DNA of 30,567 nt from an uncultured Lachnospiraceae bacterium (lineage in GTDB: Bacteria > Bacillota > Clostridia > Lachnospirales > Lachnospiraceae). The notes below the pieces were generated by a model, which saw only the letters and a list, made by a program, of their open reading frames with translations, was not told the origin of the DNA and did no database searches. The first letter of the stretch is position 1. Each line of letters begins with the position of its first letter. The position numbers and the translations under genes were made by a program. The stretch spans positions 1 to 30,567 of the forward strand of contig CAJTRU010000041.1 of assembly GCA_910579085.1 (NCBI GenBank). Reading direction: 5' to 3'. Positions 1 to 7,689 of the stretch are shown in pieces.

Positions 1-108
1 AAACCCACCGCTTAAGAAGCGTGTATTTTAAAGGGCTTACTTAATGAGGTTAAAAAATATCAGAAAGGCTTGCCTGTTCTTTTTATATGTCCACAACTGG
101 CAGGAAAT
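1..108. other. Left-edge region with a possible gene tail and hairpin
   Basis: This stretch lies downstream of coaBC and holds no complete gene. A plus-strand gene may end here: two frames stay open from the window edge, one stopping at 29-31 and the other at 42-44, but too few codons are visible to choose or name a product. The hairpin at 62-80 supports transcription ending here. Confidence 0.3.
51..85. terminator. Probable bidirectional intrinsic terminator
   Basis: An AGAA-AGGC stem (62-69) pairs with GCCT-TTCT (72-80) with one bulged base and a very small loop. A T run follows on the plus strand (80-84) and an A run (T on the minus strand) lies at 51-56. It would end the coaBC operon on the minus strand and any plus-strand gene entering from the left edge. 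Confidence 0.5.
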
Positions 109-1311
109 TTACTGCCTTGCTATGCTTTCTTTGTATATTTCATCAAGTATGCATACCGCAACATCCTCTTTATCCATCCTGCCTGGCTCTTTATAACCAT
201 CTTTTGTAATAATTGTTACTATATTAGTCCCTGTGCCAAAACCTGCACCTTCCATTTTAAGGTTGTTAGCAATAATCATATCTGCATTTTTATCAATAAG
301 TTTTTTCCTGGAATTTTCAAGCAAGTTTTCTGTCTCCATTGAAAAACCACATAAAAACTGCCCTTCCCTCTTATTTTCACCAAGATATTTTAAAATATCA
401 GCAGTACGCTTTAATTCTATGCTTAAATCCCCTGTCTTTTTCTTTATCTTTTCATCTGCAATTGTTACCGGGGTATAGTCGGCAACCGCTGCCGCTTTAA
501 TTATTATATCACTTTGTCCTGCATGTTTAACCACTTCATTAAACATATCCGCTGCACTTGTTACATTAATACGGGTCACAAAAGCAGGACATTCCAGGCT
601 GCATGGCCCGCTTACCAGTGTAACTAAAGCGCCTCTCTGTGCCGCCACCCTGGCAATAGCATATCCCATGCTTCCTGTGGAATGGTTGCTTATAAACCTG
701 ACTGGGTCAATAGCTTCAACCGTAGGGCCTGCTGTAACAAGCACTCTTTTTCCTTCAAAATCCTTCACAAAGCGGATTTCCCTTAAAATATAGCTAAGCA
801 GTACCTCCTCTGACGGCATTTTGCCAGTACCAGTATCTTTGCATGCAAGAAGCCCTGTATCGGGCTCTATTACACTTATGCCATGTTTTTTAAGCTTTAA
901 AATATTTTCCTGTACTATTGGGTTTTCGTACATATTTGTATTCATTGCAGGTGAAACTATTTTTGTGCATTTGCAGGCAAGCAGCGTTGTTGACAGCATA
1001 TCATCTGCAATGCCATTTGCCATCTTGCCAATTATATTAGCTGAAGCAGGCGCAACAAGCACAACATCTGCTTTTTTAGCTATTGCAACATGTTCAACAT
1101 TAAACTGGAAATTCCTGTCAAATGTATCTACAAGACACTTATTGCCTGTTAATGTTTCAAATGTAACAGGATTAATAAAGTTAGTTGAATTCTTTGTCAT
1201 AATCACATGTATATCTGCATGTAGCTTTGATAACATGCTTGCCAGGTTAGCAATTTTATACGCTGCTATACTTCCTGTAACACCTAATAATACTGTTTTG
1301 CCTTTTAACAT
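109..1311 (-). CDS. coaBC: Bifunctional CoaBC: phosphopantothenoylcysteine decarboxylase / phosphopantothenate-cysteine ligase
   Basis: CoaBC joins cysteine to 4'-phosphopantothenate (CoaB, CTP-dependent) and decarboxylates the product to 4'-phosphopantetheine (CoaC, FMN-dependent) in the cytoplasm. The 400 residues match the usual bifunctional length. The N-terminal flavoprotein half (about 1-185) shows the start GVTGSIAAYK, the PAMN substrate motif near residue 120, and the segment TGLLACKDTGTGKMP with the family's active-site Cys. The C-terminal half (about 186-400) opens with VLVTAGPT and carries the Rossmann-like NHSTGSMGYAIA nucleotide-binding stretch. The ATG is preceded by AAAGGTG at good spacing, 10 nt after the panD stop. 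It is the last gene of the pantothenate operon, so pantothenate made upstream can be carried towards CoA after phosphorylation by a kinase encoded elsewhere. No oddities seen. Confidence 0.96.
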   Translation of the reverse strand: MLKGKTVLLGVTGSIAAYKIANLASMLSKLHADIHVIMTKNSTNFINPVTFETLTGNKCLVDTFDRNFQFNVEHVAIAKKADVVLVAPASANIIGKMANGIADDMLSTTLLACKCTKIVSPAMNTNMYENPIVQENILKLKKHGISVIEPDTGLLACKDTGTGKMPSEEVLLSYILREIRFVKDFEGKRVLVTAGPTVEAIDPVRFISNHSTGSMGYAIARVAAQRGALVTLVSGPCSLECPAFVTRINVTSAADMFNEVVKHAGQSDIIIKAAAVADYTPVTIADEKIKKKTGDLSIELKRTADILKYLGENKREGQFLCGFSMETENLLENSRKKLIDKNADMIIANNLKMEGAGFGTGTNIVTIITKDGYKEPGRMDKEDVAVCILDEIYKESIARQ

Positions 1312-1321
1312 AAAACACCTT

Positions 1322-1720
1322 TCACTTCATCATCTCTTCTGTTAATTTTCCATATTTTTCATAAGAAGAAATTCTGTTTATTTTATTATCGTCATCAACA
1401 AATACAACTTTTGGCTTATGGTCTTTAACTTCTTTATCTTCCATCTGGCAGTAACACATAATAATTATATGGTCTCCTGGCTGTACCTGCCTGGCAGCCG
1501 CCCCGTTAAGGCAAATCATGCCACTTCCTGGCTCTCCTGCTATTGTATATGTTTCAAACCTGTTGCCATTTTCAACATCTACTATCTGCACAAGTTCATA
1601 TTCATATATACCTGCCGCCTGCATAAGTTCCGGGTCAACTGTAATGCTTCCCACATAATTTAATTCTGCCTGTCTTACAACAGCACGGTGGATTTTGCCT
1701 TTTAACATTGTAACTAACAT
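1322..1720 (-). CDS. panD: Aspartate 1-decarboxylase
   Basis: PanD decarboxylates L-aspartate to beta-alanine, the amine half of pantothenate. It is made as a proenzyme that cleaves itself to form a pyruvoyl cofactor. The 132-residue length is typical. The self-cleavage site Gly24-Ser25 in YVGSITVD is intact, and the family hallmark MLKGKIHRA and the segment containing NGAAARQVQPGD are present. The ATG at 1720 is chosen because GGGGAGG lies about 5 nt upstream; it also gives the common N-terminus in which a short MLVT precedes MLKGK. It sits 11 nt after panC and 10 nt before coaBC, so co-transcription and probably coupled translation are expected. Confidence 0.96.
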   Translation of the reverse strand: MLVTMLKGKIHRAVVRQAELNYVGSITVDPELMQAAGIYEYELVQIVDVENGNRFETYTIAGEPGSGMICLNGAAARQVQPGDHIIIMCYCQMEDKEVKDHKPKVVFVDDDNKINRISSYEKYGKLTEEMMK

Positions 1721-1731
1721 ATATCCTCCCC

Positions 1732-2580
1732 CTAATCCTCTAAAGCAATAAAGTTATCTATAAGCCTTGTCTTTCCTATAAATACAGCAACTGCAACAAG
1801 AACCGGGCTGTCAATATTTTCAACAGGCTCTAATAAATCCCAGTTTACAACCTCAACATAATCTATCCTTGCCAAAGGTTCAGCACTAATTATAGAAGAC
1901 ACTGTTTCCTTTATCCTGGCAGCATCCCTTTCACCTGCATCTATAAGCTTCCTGCCTTCTGAAAGTGCCCTGTTTAACACAAGTGCTGCCTGCCTCTCTG
2001 TTTTATCAAGGTAAGTATTACGTGAACTCTTAGCAAGCCCGTCCTCTTCCCTTATAATTGGACACCCTTTGATTTCTATTCCATAACTTAAATCATCAGC
2101 CATATGTCGTATAACTGCAAGCTGCTGCGCATCTTTCTGCCCAAAGTATGCCCTGTCTGGCATTACAATATTAAACAGTTTTGCAACTACTGTACACACG
2201 CCCCTGAAATGTATTGGCCTGCTTTTGCCACAAAGCCCTCCTGTAAGTGTATCCATATCTACATATGACGAGAAACCACTATGGTACATTTCTGAAGGCT
2301 CTGGATGGAATATTAAGTCTGCTCCTGCTTCTTCACATAAAGCAGCATCCCTGTCCAGGTCTCTTGGATAACTTTCTAAGTCTTCTGATGGCCCAAACTG
2401 CATAGGGTTTACAAATACGCTGGCAACAACCCTGTCATTTTCGGAAACTGCACGTGTTATAAGGCTTTTATGCCCCTCATGCAGATAGCCCATAGTTGGC
2501 ACAAGCCCTACAGAAAGCCCCTGCCTTTTCCATTCATTAACCTGCTCCCTCACTTCTTTAACAGTTACTGCAATTTTCAT
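1732..2580 (-). CDS. panC: Pantothenate synthetase (pantoate-beta-alanine ligase)
   Basis: PanC condenses D-pantoate with beta-alanine using ATP, through a pantoyl-adenylate intermediate. The 282 residues match the family. The nucleotidyltransferase signature PTMGYLHEGH (about 28-37, HxGH-type) is present, as is the KMSKS-like stretch containing GLAKSSRNTYL near residue 185. The segments VFVNPMQFGPSEDLESYPRD and FGQKDAQQL match known PanC active-site regions. The ATG has GGAG about 9 nt upstream. It lies between panB (18 nt) and panD (11 nt). Its product joins the outputs of those two genes, so the order is functionally coherent. Confidence 0.97.
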   Translation of the reverse strand: MKIAVTVKEVREQVNEWKRQGLSVGLVPTMGYLHEGHKSLITRAVSENDRVVASVFVNPMQFGPSEDLESYPRDLDRDAALCEEAGADLIFHPEPSEMYHSGFSSYVDMDTLTGGLCGKSRPIHFRGVCTVVAKLFNIVMPDRAYFGQKDAQQLAVIRHMADDLSYGIEIKGCPIIREEDGLAKSSRNTYLDKTERQAALVLNRALSEGRKLIDAGERDAARIKETVSSIISAEPLARIDYVEVVNWDLLEPVENIDSPVLVAVAVFIGKTRLIDNFIALED

Positions 2581-2598
2581 CTCTATACTCCGTCCTTT

Positions 2599-3426
2599 TT
2601 AATATAATTTTCCAAGCACTTCATCATCAATCTTAAAAATATGTTCTTCTGATGGAAATGTCCCATCTGCCACTTCTTTTCTATAATCTGCAAACGCCTC
2701 TTTCATAACAGCACCTACATCTGCAAATTTCTTTACAAATTTTGGCATATATCCTGAAAACATACCTAGCATATCCTGGTATACAAGCACCTGTCCGTCA
2801 CAGCCGTTTCCAGCACCTATTCCTATAGTTGGTATTGCAAGCTTTTCTGTAACAAGAGTGGCAAGCTTGGCTGGAATACATTCAAGTACAACTGCAAATG
2901 CACCTGCTTCCTGTACTGCCAGTGCATCTTCAATAATATTCCTGGCTGCTTCTTCACTTTTTCCCTGTACCCTGTTCCCTCCTAATGCATTAACAGACTG
3001 CGGGGTAAGCCCAAGGTGTGCCATAACAGGTATTCCGGCGCTTGTAATTGCCTTAATCTGCGGACATACATTCCTGCCGCCTTCAAGCTTTACTGCACCA
3101 GCACGCCCTTCCTTCATAAGCCTTCCTGCATTAACCAGGGCATCATACTCATTTGTCTGGTATGACATAAATGGCATATCAACAACAACCATTGTAGTCT
3201 TTGCCCCTCTGGCAACAGCAGCGCCATGATGTATCATATCTTCCATTGTTACAGAAACTGTATCTTCATAACCAAGAATTGTATTCCCAAGTGAATCACC
3301 AACAAGAATAGCGTCAATTCCTGCTTCATCCATAAGTTTTGCAGTAGAATAGTCATATGCTGTCAGCATTGAAATTTTTCTGCCTTCCTTTTTTGCCATC
3401 TGGAATGTCCTGACTGTATTTTTCAT
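2599..3426 (-). CDS. panB: 3-methyl-2-oxobutanoate hydroxymethyltransferase (ketopantoate hydroxymethyltransferase)
   Basis: PanB transfers a hydroxymethyl group from methylene-tetrahydrofolate to 2-ketoisovalerate, giving ketopantoate, the committed step to pantothenate. The reading frame is open for 52 codons upstream of this start, but ATG 3426 (MKNTVRTFQMAKKEGRK) is chosen. It is preceded by AAAGGA, it matches where family members begin, and the longer version would overlap the preceding gene by over 100 nt with a basic, unrelated sequence. The resulting 276 residues are family-typical. Visible motifs are LTAYDYSTA, VGDSLGN (metal binding), the DMPFMSY stretch and IGIGAG. Second gene of the operon; its keto-acid substrate depends on the IlvN/IlvC pathway further right in the window. 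Confidence 0.96.
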   Translation of the reverse strand: MKNTVRTFQMAKKEGRKISMLTAYDYSTAKLMDEAGIDAILVGDSLGNTILGYEDTVSVTMEDMIHHGAAVARGAKTTMVVVDMPFMSYQTNEYDALVNAGRLMKEGRAGAVKLEGGRNVCPQIKAITSAGIPVMAHLGLTPQSVNALGGNRVQGKSEEAARNIIEDALAVQEAGAFAVVLECIPAKLATLVTEKLAIPTIGIGAGNGCDGQVLVYQDMLGMFSGYMPKFVKKFADVGAVMKEAFADYRKEVADGTFPSEEHIFKIDDEVLGKLY

Positions 3427-3469
3427 TATTAATAACCAATCCTTTCTGCTATGCCGCAATAATCCCTGT

Positions 3470-4309
3470 TTATACAAACATGCCTTTAATTTCCTTATAA
3501 TCCTTTTCTGGATTTTTCTCTTCTGCAATAGAAACAAGCACCTTGCCAAGGTTTTTATATATCTTAAGGATATCCTCATCATTTAAAATGCCAATATGCC
3601 TTTCTACAGTAGATATGTCCCCACGTTCCACTGGTCCTGTAAGTGCATGGGCTGTCCCATTTTCCAGTACAGAGTTTATATTATTAAGGGTTACAGGCGC
3701 AAGAAGTTCCATTGCATCACCTTCACTAAAACCACATTCTTTAAGAAGCTTTAATGCTATGTGCATTACTCCTGTAACATAATTGCTTGCAAATACTGCA
3801 GCTGCATGGTATTTAGCTTTATCACATGGGTTAATTATAAATACCTTATGGTGCAGTGCTTCAAAAAGCTTTTTCATTTCCTGTACTGCTTTTTCCTGTC
3901 CTTCAACAGACAGACACGCTGTATTAAATTGTAAATAGGATTTATATTTACTGCTGAATGCATACATAGGATGTACTGAACAGCAGGATGCACCCGTACT
4001 GCCAGAGTTTGAAAAAATACCAGATGATAATGAACCACTAAAATGACAGACAATTTTATCTTTTAAATTATAATGTCTTATACACTCCCACACTTCACTA
4101 ATAACCCCGTCTGGTGTAGTGATAAATATTGTATCACAACTATTTACAAGGGTTTCTAAATCACAAAAAGCCCTGGACTGTGTAAAAGTCGCCGCATCGT
4201 CAGCGCTCTGCCATGTCCTGCTATAATAGCCGGCAACCGTAACATACCCCTCAAGGTATTTCCCAAGGGTACAGCCAGTCCTGCCAGCCCCAATAAAGCC
4301 AATAACCAA
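3470..4309 (-). CDS. panG: Rossmann-fold/DUF2520 protein, likely PanG-type ketopantoate reductase
   Basis: The 279-residue protein starts with a dinucleotide-binding loop GFIGAGRTG (4-12) and a TTPDG stretch, and ends in an alpha-helical DUF2520-type domain (from about residue 140, with the KAKYHAAAVFASNYV signature). Known for the family: 6-phosphogluconate-dehydrogenase-like proteins of this kind replace PanE in some Firmicutes and Francisella (PanG), reducing ketopantoate to pantoate. Inferred here: it opens an operon holding panB, panC, panD and coaBC but no panE, so it fills exactly the missing step. IlvC, which can moonlight as a ketopantoate reductase, is also in the window. The start is a TTG at 4309 with AGAGGTGG 4-5 nt upstream; no nearby in-frame ATG fits better. 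The fold is secure, the substrate is inference. Confidence 0.8.
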   Translation of the reverse strand: MVIGFIGAGRTGCTLGKYLEGYVTVAGYYSRTWQSADDAATFTQSRAFCDLETLVNSCDTIFITTPDGVISEVWECIRHYNLKDKIVCHFSGSLSSGIFSNSGSTGASCCSVHPMYAFSSKYKSYLQFNTACLSVEGQEKAVQEMKKLFEALHHKVFIINPCDKAKYHAAAVFASNYVTGVMHIALKLLKECGFSEGDAMELLAPVTLNNINSVLENGTAHALTGPVERGDISTVERHIGILNDEDILKIYKNLGKVLVSIAEEKNPEKDYKEIKGMFV

Positions 4310-4401
4310 TCAACCACCTCTTTGCTTTAAAATGCCATAATGGTGGTATTTTATCATCTGATGCAGTTCCAAATATGGATACCACTCAGCAACTACGTTA
4401 G

Positions 4402-4430
4402 ATAATATCACAAGAAAAACCGTTTGTACA
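4402..4430 (-). promoter_or_regulatory. Candidate promoter of the pantothenate operon
   Basis: Reading the minus strand, TGTACA (4425-4430) and TATTAT (4402-4407) are separated by exactly 17 nt. The -35 box matches only 4 of 6 consensus bases, the -10 box 5 of 6. Transcription would begin near 4395, leaving a leader of about 85 nt that contains a GTGGTAT/ATACCAC inverted pair. Weak compared with other promoters in the window. Confidence 0.35.
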
Positions 4431-4465
4431 GTTTTTTTTGCACCCGTAACCTATAAATATAAGAT

Positions 4466-4499
4466 AATTTGCAGTTATACTGTATTTATTTAAACGGAC
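4466..4499 (+). repeat. Short dispersed repeat, copy 1
   Basis: These 34 bases match 26268-26301 at about 85-88 percent by eye, sharing the 12-base core ATTTGCAGTTAT and a TGTATTT-TTTAAAC tail. The core also resembles the terminus of the foldback elements (AATTTCCAGTTAT). It may be a decayed element end; the purpose is unknown. Confidence 0.4.
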
Positions 4500-4520
4500 G
4501 TGATATAGCTGGAATTCTGG

Positions 4521-4549
4521 TTGTGAAAAAGAAGGAAAAAGACTATAAT
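4521..4549 (+). promoter_or_regulatory. Promoter of the PDDEXK nuclease gene
   Basis: TTGTGA (4521-4526) and a perfect TATAAT (4544-4549) are 17 nt apart on the plus strand. The expected start near 4556 leaves a leader of about 29 nt before the TTG start at 4585. Confidence 0.7.
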
Positions 4550-4584
4550 AAAAATAAGGATATTATGGGAAAGCAGGTGGTATT

Positions 4585-5400
4585 TTGGATGATATAGTAA
4601 AGTTAAAATATAAGGAAGAAGATTTAAAACTTCTGGCAGGGTTAAGGCTTCTTGATGATGATTTCATGACGGTTGTGTTTGACAGGAATACAGAAGCAGC
4701 AGGTCTTGTATTAAATATTATTTTGGGCAGGGATGATATAGAAGTCATAGAAGTAGTTGCACAAAGGGAATATAAAAACCCAGTCACAGGGGGACGTTCC
4801 ATAAAACTTGATATTTATGCAAAAGATTCAGACGGGAAAGTTTATGATATTGAAGTCCAGCGTGCGGACAGTGGTGCAGATGCGCACAGGGCAAGACTTC
4901 ATAGCAGTATGCTGGATACAAAGATGCTTAAAGAAAAACAGAAGTTTAATGAAATCCATGATTCATACGTAATATTTATTACAGAAAATGATTATATGGG
5001 GCTTGGGAAACCATTATACCATATAGAAAGGACTGTCCAGGAAACAGGAGGTTTGTTTGGTGATGGTTCGCATATTATATATGTAAATGGCAGTTATAAG
5101 AATGACAGTGAAGCTGTTGGAAAGTTGATGCATGATTTCAGGTGTACAGATGCAGATGATATGTTTTATACAGAACTTGCAAAACATGTTAAACATTTTA
5201 AGGAAACGGAAGGAGGCATGGAGCGTATGTGTAAAGCAATGGAAGAGAGAGTTAACAGAGAAAGAAGAGAAGAGAGGATTAACAATTCATTTGAACTTAT
5301 TCAAAATCTTATGGAAGCTATGAAAATGACCGCAGAGCAGGCAATGGAAGTATTAAAAATTCCAGATGATGACAAAGTAATCCTGGCTAAGAAATTCTAG
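4585..5400 (+). CDS. PDDEXK_2 family (Rpn-like) nuclease / putative transposase
   Basis: The 271-residue protein has the PD-(D/E)XK arrangement of the PDDEXK_2/Rpn family: an N-terminal stretch DDDFMTVVFDRN, then Asp76 in IKLDIYA and Glu90-x-Gln92 in DIEVQ. The family often has Gln in place of the motif's Lys, so the site looks intact. A long charged helix (about 215-245) precedes a C-terminal helix-turn-helix-like tail (MTAEQAMEVLKIPDDD) common to Clostridia members. Relatives are annotated as putative transposases or recombination-promoting nucleases and occur in many copies. This copy stands alone, with no terminal repeats of its own visible. The start is a TTG with CAGGTGG about 5 nt upstream; the ATG at 4565 is in another frame and stops within 11 codons. 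It has its own promoter and terminator. Its role in the cell is not known. Confidence 0.85.
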   Translation: MDDIVKLKYKEEDLKLLAGLRLLDDDFMTVVFDRNTEAAGLVLNIILGRDDIEVIEVVAQREYKNPVTGGRSIKLDIYAKDSDGKVYDIEVQRADSGADAHRARLHSSMLDTKMLKEKQKFNEIHDSYVIFITENDYMGLGKPLYHIERTVQETGGLFGDGSHIIYVNGSYKNDSEAVGKLMHDFRCTDADDMFYTELAKHVKHFKETEGGMERMCKAMEERVNRERREERINNSFELIQNLMEAMKMTAEQAMEVLKIPDDDKVILAKKF

Positions 5401-5589
5401 TGGTAAGGTTTTAGCAACAAAAATCAAAACAACCATTTGCATAGGATAGATTATTGTATAAATAAATTAGAAATATAACAAGGAAATACGTAATAATGTA
5501 TAAAAGAATGGTTATATGAATTGAGTCCGGGTAAAAAGGTAAATTGTCATTGCAGACAGCAGATTATAATTTATTCTGCCAAAAATACA

Positions 5590-5633
5590 GACCTTGAGAA
5601 AAAAGAATTTCTTATTCCAATTTTTTCAAGGTC
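5590..5633. terminator. Bidirectional intrinsic terminator
   Basis: Thirteen pairs (one G-T) link 5590-5602, starting GACCTTGA, with 5621-5633, ending TCAAGGTC. The loop is about 18 nt. A T-rich run follows on both strands. It can end the plus-strand nuclease gene and the minus-strand kinase/SBP/GGDEF operon. Confidence 0.75.
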
Positions 5634-5821
5634 TTTTCTATCAATTTTTGGTGTTAGTATATAATTGTGGGCATAAAAATTGAACAACCTATAATATCAA
5701 GTGAAAAAGCAAATGAGATGTCAAGCATGACTCCAAATTGTACACTTCGGAATTCAAACAACAGACTACATATCTTTACAATATTGGGGAAATAATGCGT
5801 ACAAAAGCCATGCCCCATACA

Positions 5822-5842
5822 AACACAAGATAACTGGAAATT
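5822..5842 (-). repeat. Solitary foldback-element terminus
   Basis: On the minus strand this begins AATTTCCAGTTATCTTGTG, identical to the outer ends of the elements at 11724 and 12145-12432. No matching internal or opposite end is found between here and 5400, so it looks like a remnant. It sits 13 nt beyond the stop codon of the FIST-GGDEF gene. Confidence 0.75.
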
Positions 5843-5855
5843 ACCATACCATCAG

Positions 5856-7652
5856 TTATATAACTACTACTTTATTTTTGCCTGTTTTTTTTGCTTTGTA
5901 TAAAGCAGTATCGACCCTTGTACATAATGTGTCAATATTGTCGTCTGCCGTTGCCTGTGTCACACCTATGCTTACTGTCTGTGTCCTTACTAAAGGGAAA
6001 GTAGTATTAGCAAAACATTGCCTTATAAGGTCTGCTATCAGTGCTGCTGATGATACATCTGTATTATTCAAAATCAGCATAAATTCTTCACCACCCCATC
6101 TGCCAGCAGAAAGCCTTTCTGTATAACTTGCATGCCCGCTATTAAGCAAATCCGCAAGTGCTATAATTACAGCATCTCCCTCCTGGTGTCCATATGTATC
6201 ATTTACTTGTTTAAAATTATCTATATCAAACATAGCTACAGAAAACTTTTCATTATGGATATTTTCAAGCTTTTTTTCTATCTGTGATTGTATTTCATTG
6301 CGGTTATATAGTCCTGTCAGCCCATCAATTATTGCTGCCATCTTAAGTTTTTCATTGGCAAACCCAAGTTTCCTGTTTATCTCTTCTAATTCCAATGATG
6401 TAACACTTATAAATGTAGCAAGTCTTGATACTAAAGGTATTTTAGAAAGCACTTTTTCATCTGGTGGCATACTGCCACATGCTGTTTCTTTTTTCTTGCC
6501 TTCCCTTAATCCTGCTATTACAAGTGTCACATTATGCTGGTTTAAATTTCCCTTTGTACGCAGAAATTCTCCATGTGAGAAAAAACCTGATGACGGGGAA
6601 ATATTTTTAAATGGGTATATTTCATACGTAGGCTCTTTTGAAGTCCAGAACGTGCGCCTTGCTGCACATGAAAAAATATGCAGTATATCAGGCTGGAATT
6701 CATAGAGTTTTACACTATCCTCTTTAATACTTTCAATAATTGTACCCGGGTCACCATATGATATACGCACAACAGAACCTATATCTATATCCGAAGTCAT
6801 TGTAATAGAACCATCTGCATTACTTGCTACAGGGGTACGTAATATTGTTGTTCCATTATGTTCATAAAATAAAGGAAATTCCAAAGTATTATAAAAGAAA
6901 TTTTCATCATTTTGTATATTAAGGTATTTGTGGTAAACATCATAGGCTGGAATACCATCAAGTTCATACAAAATACACCCATCTGACTTTGTAACATGGA
7001 ACTTCCTTCCAAGAGGTTTCCAGCCAGTGACATTTATTGAGTCAACATAAAAATCATTTCCACCATAGAATATTACCACTACTGAATTATGGGAATATCC
7101 TCCCTCTTTTGAAAATACACAAGAGGCATCACTTGTAATATCATCACTACAAGCAACACCACCAAAAATCTGTATATCCTGTCTTACTTCCTTTAATCCG
7201 TCACAAAAACGTGTAGAGGAATATTCTGGAATTGTAAAAAACAGTTCTATTGCCTTTACCCAGGGATTTGCCCTGGTGTTTTCCAGTATTTTCCATGTAA
7301 TACTGTCTGTCACCTCATTATCAAGGTTATACTGGTAAATTTTTACCTGCGTTGAAGGGAATTCAAAAACAGTACATGCAATAGTGACAGCCTGTGAAAG
7401 CTGGCAGTCAGTAATGTTCCCACTTGTAGAACAGCCCACATAAGGGGCATCTGGGAATATATCTGAAATAGTATTACAAACAATATTAATTATATCTTCT
7501 TCCAGTATTTCAGAATAAACCTGGAACATCATCTTAGAAATTCCATTTACTTCACACCATTTTTTGAATTCTTTAAGCTTGCTATTTAAGTTAACCAGAT
7601 TAGTAAAATTTAATGTTTCCTCACTGCTACACCCAAACATAAACTGCTTCAT
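5856..7652 (-). CDS. FIST sensor domain - GGDEF diguanylate cyclase
   Basis: The 598-residue protein joins a ligand-sensing FIST module to a cyclase that makes cyclic di-GMP from two GTP. FIST_N covers about 30-215 (with VGCSTSGNI at 72-80) and FIST_C about 225-385 (SCAARR and GFFSHGEF). A short helix (about 415-440) leads into the GGDEF domain (about 440-598), which has DGLTGLYNR, FDIDNFKQVNDTYGH and the active-site loop GGEEF at 520-524. All catalytic residues expected of an active cyclase are present. The inhibitory RxxD motif before the loop is absent (the segment reads ERLSAGRW), so product inhibition at that site is unlikely. No membrane segment or signal peptide is visible, so it should be cytosolic. 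Known for the family: FIST domains are thought to bind small ligands such as amino acids. It is the third gene of the kinase operon, 37 nt after the solute-binding-protein gene, with AGGGGAGGA before its ATG. Confidence 0.92.
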   Translation of the reverse strand: MKQFMFGCSSEETLNFTNLVNLNSKLKEFKKWCEVNGISKMMFQVYSEILEEDIINIVCNTISDIFPDAPYVGCSTSGNITDCQLSQAVTIACTVFEFPSTQVKIYQYNLDNEVTDSITWKILENTRANPWVKAIELFFTIPEYSSTRFCDGLKEVRQDIQIFGGVACSDDITSDASCVFSKEGGYSHNSVVVIFYGGNDFYVDSINVTGWKPLGRKFHVTKSDGCILYELDGIPAYDVYHKYLNIQNDENFFYNTLEFPLFYEHNGTTILRTPVASNADGSITMTSDIDIGSVVRISYGDPGTIIESIKEDSVKLYEFQPDILHIFSCAARRTFWTSKEPTYEIYPFKNISPSSGFFSHGEFLRTKGNLNQHNVTLVIAGLREGKKKETACGSMPPDEKVLSKIPLVSRLATFISVTSLELEEINRKLGFANEKLKMAAIIDGLTGLYNRNEIQSQIEKKLENIHNEKFSVAMFDIDNFKQVNDTYGHQEGDAVIIALADLLNSGHASYTERLSAGRWGGEEFMLILNNTDVSSAALIADLIRQCFANTTFPLVRTQTVSIGVTQATADDNIDTLCTRVDTALYKAKKTGKNKVVVI

Positions 7653-7689
7653 AAAATTCCTCCCCTTAATAAAAACTGGAACATTACCA

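Larger units (their letters stand above)
5401..5855. other. 455-nt intergenic region between convergent genes
   Basis: No convincing gene. It holds the bidirectional terminator at 5590-5633 and, next to the stop of the FIST-GGDEF gene, an isolated foldback-element end at 5822-5842. The stretch 5640-5820 is AT-rich with no partner for that end and nothing else recognised. Confidence 0.6.

Noticed and set aside
3427..3582. N-terminal extension of panB by 52 codons
   Set aside because: The extra residues are basic and unlike PanB, would overlap the previous gene by over 100 nt, and a good ribosome site precedes the internal ATG at 3426.
4585..5400. PDDEXK_2 gene as a complete insertion sequence
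   Set aside because: No terminal inverted repeats or target duplications flank it, so only the nuclease-type gene can be called.
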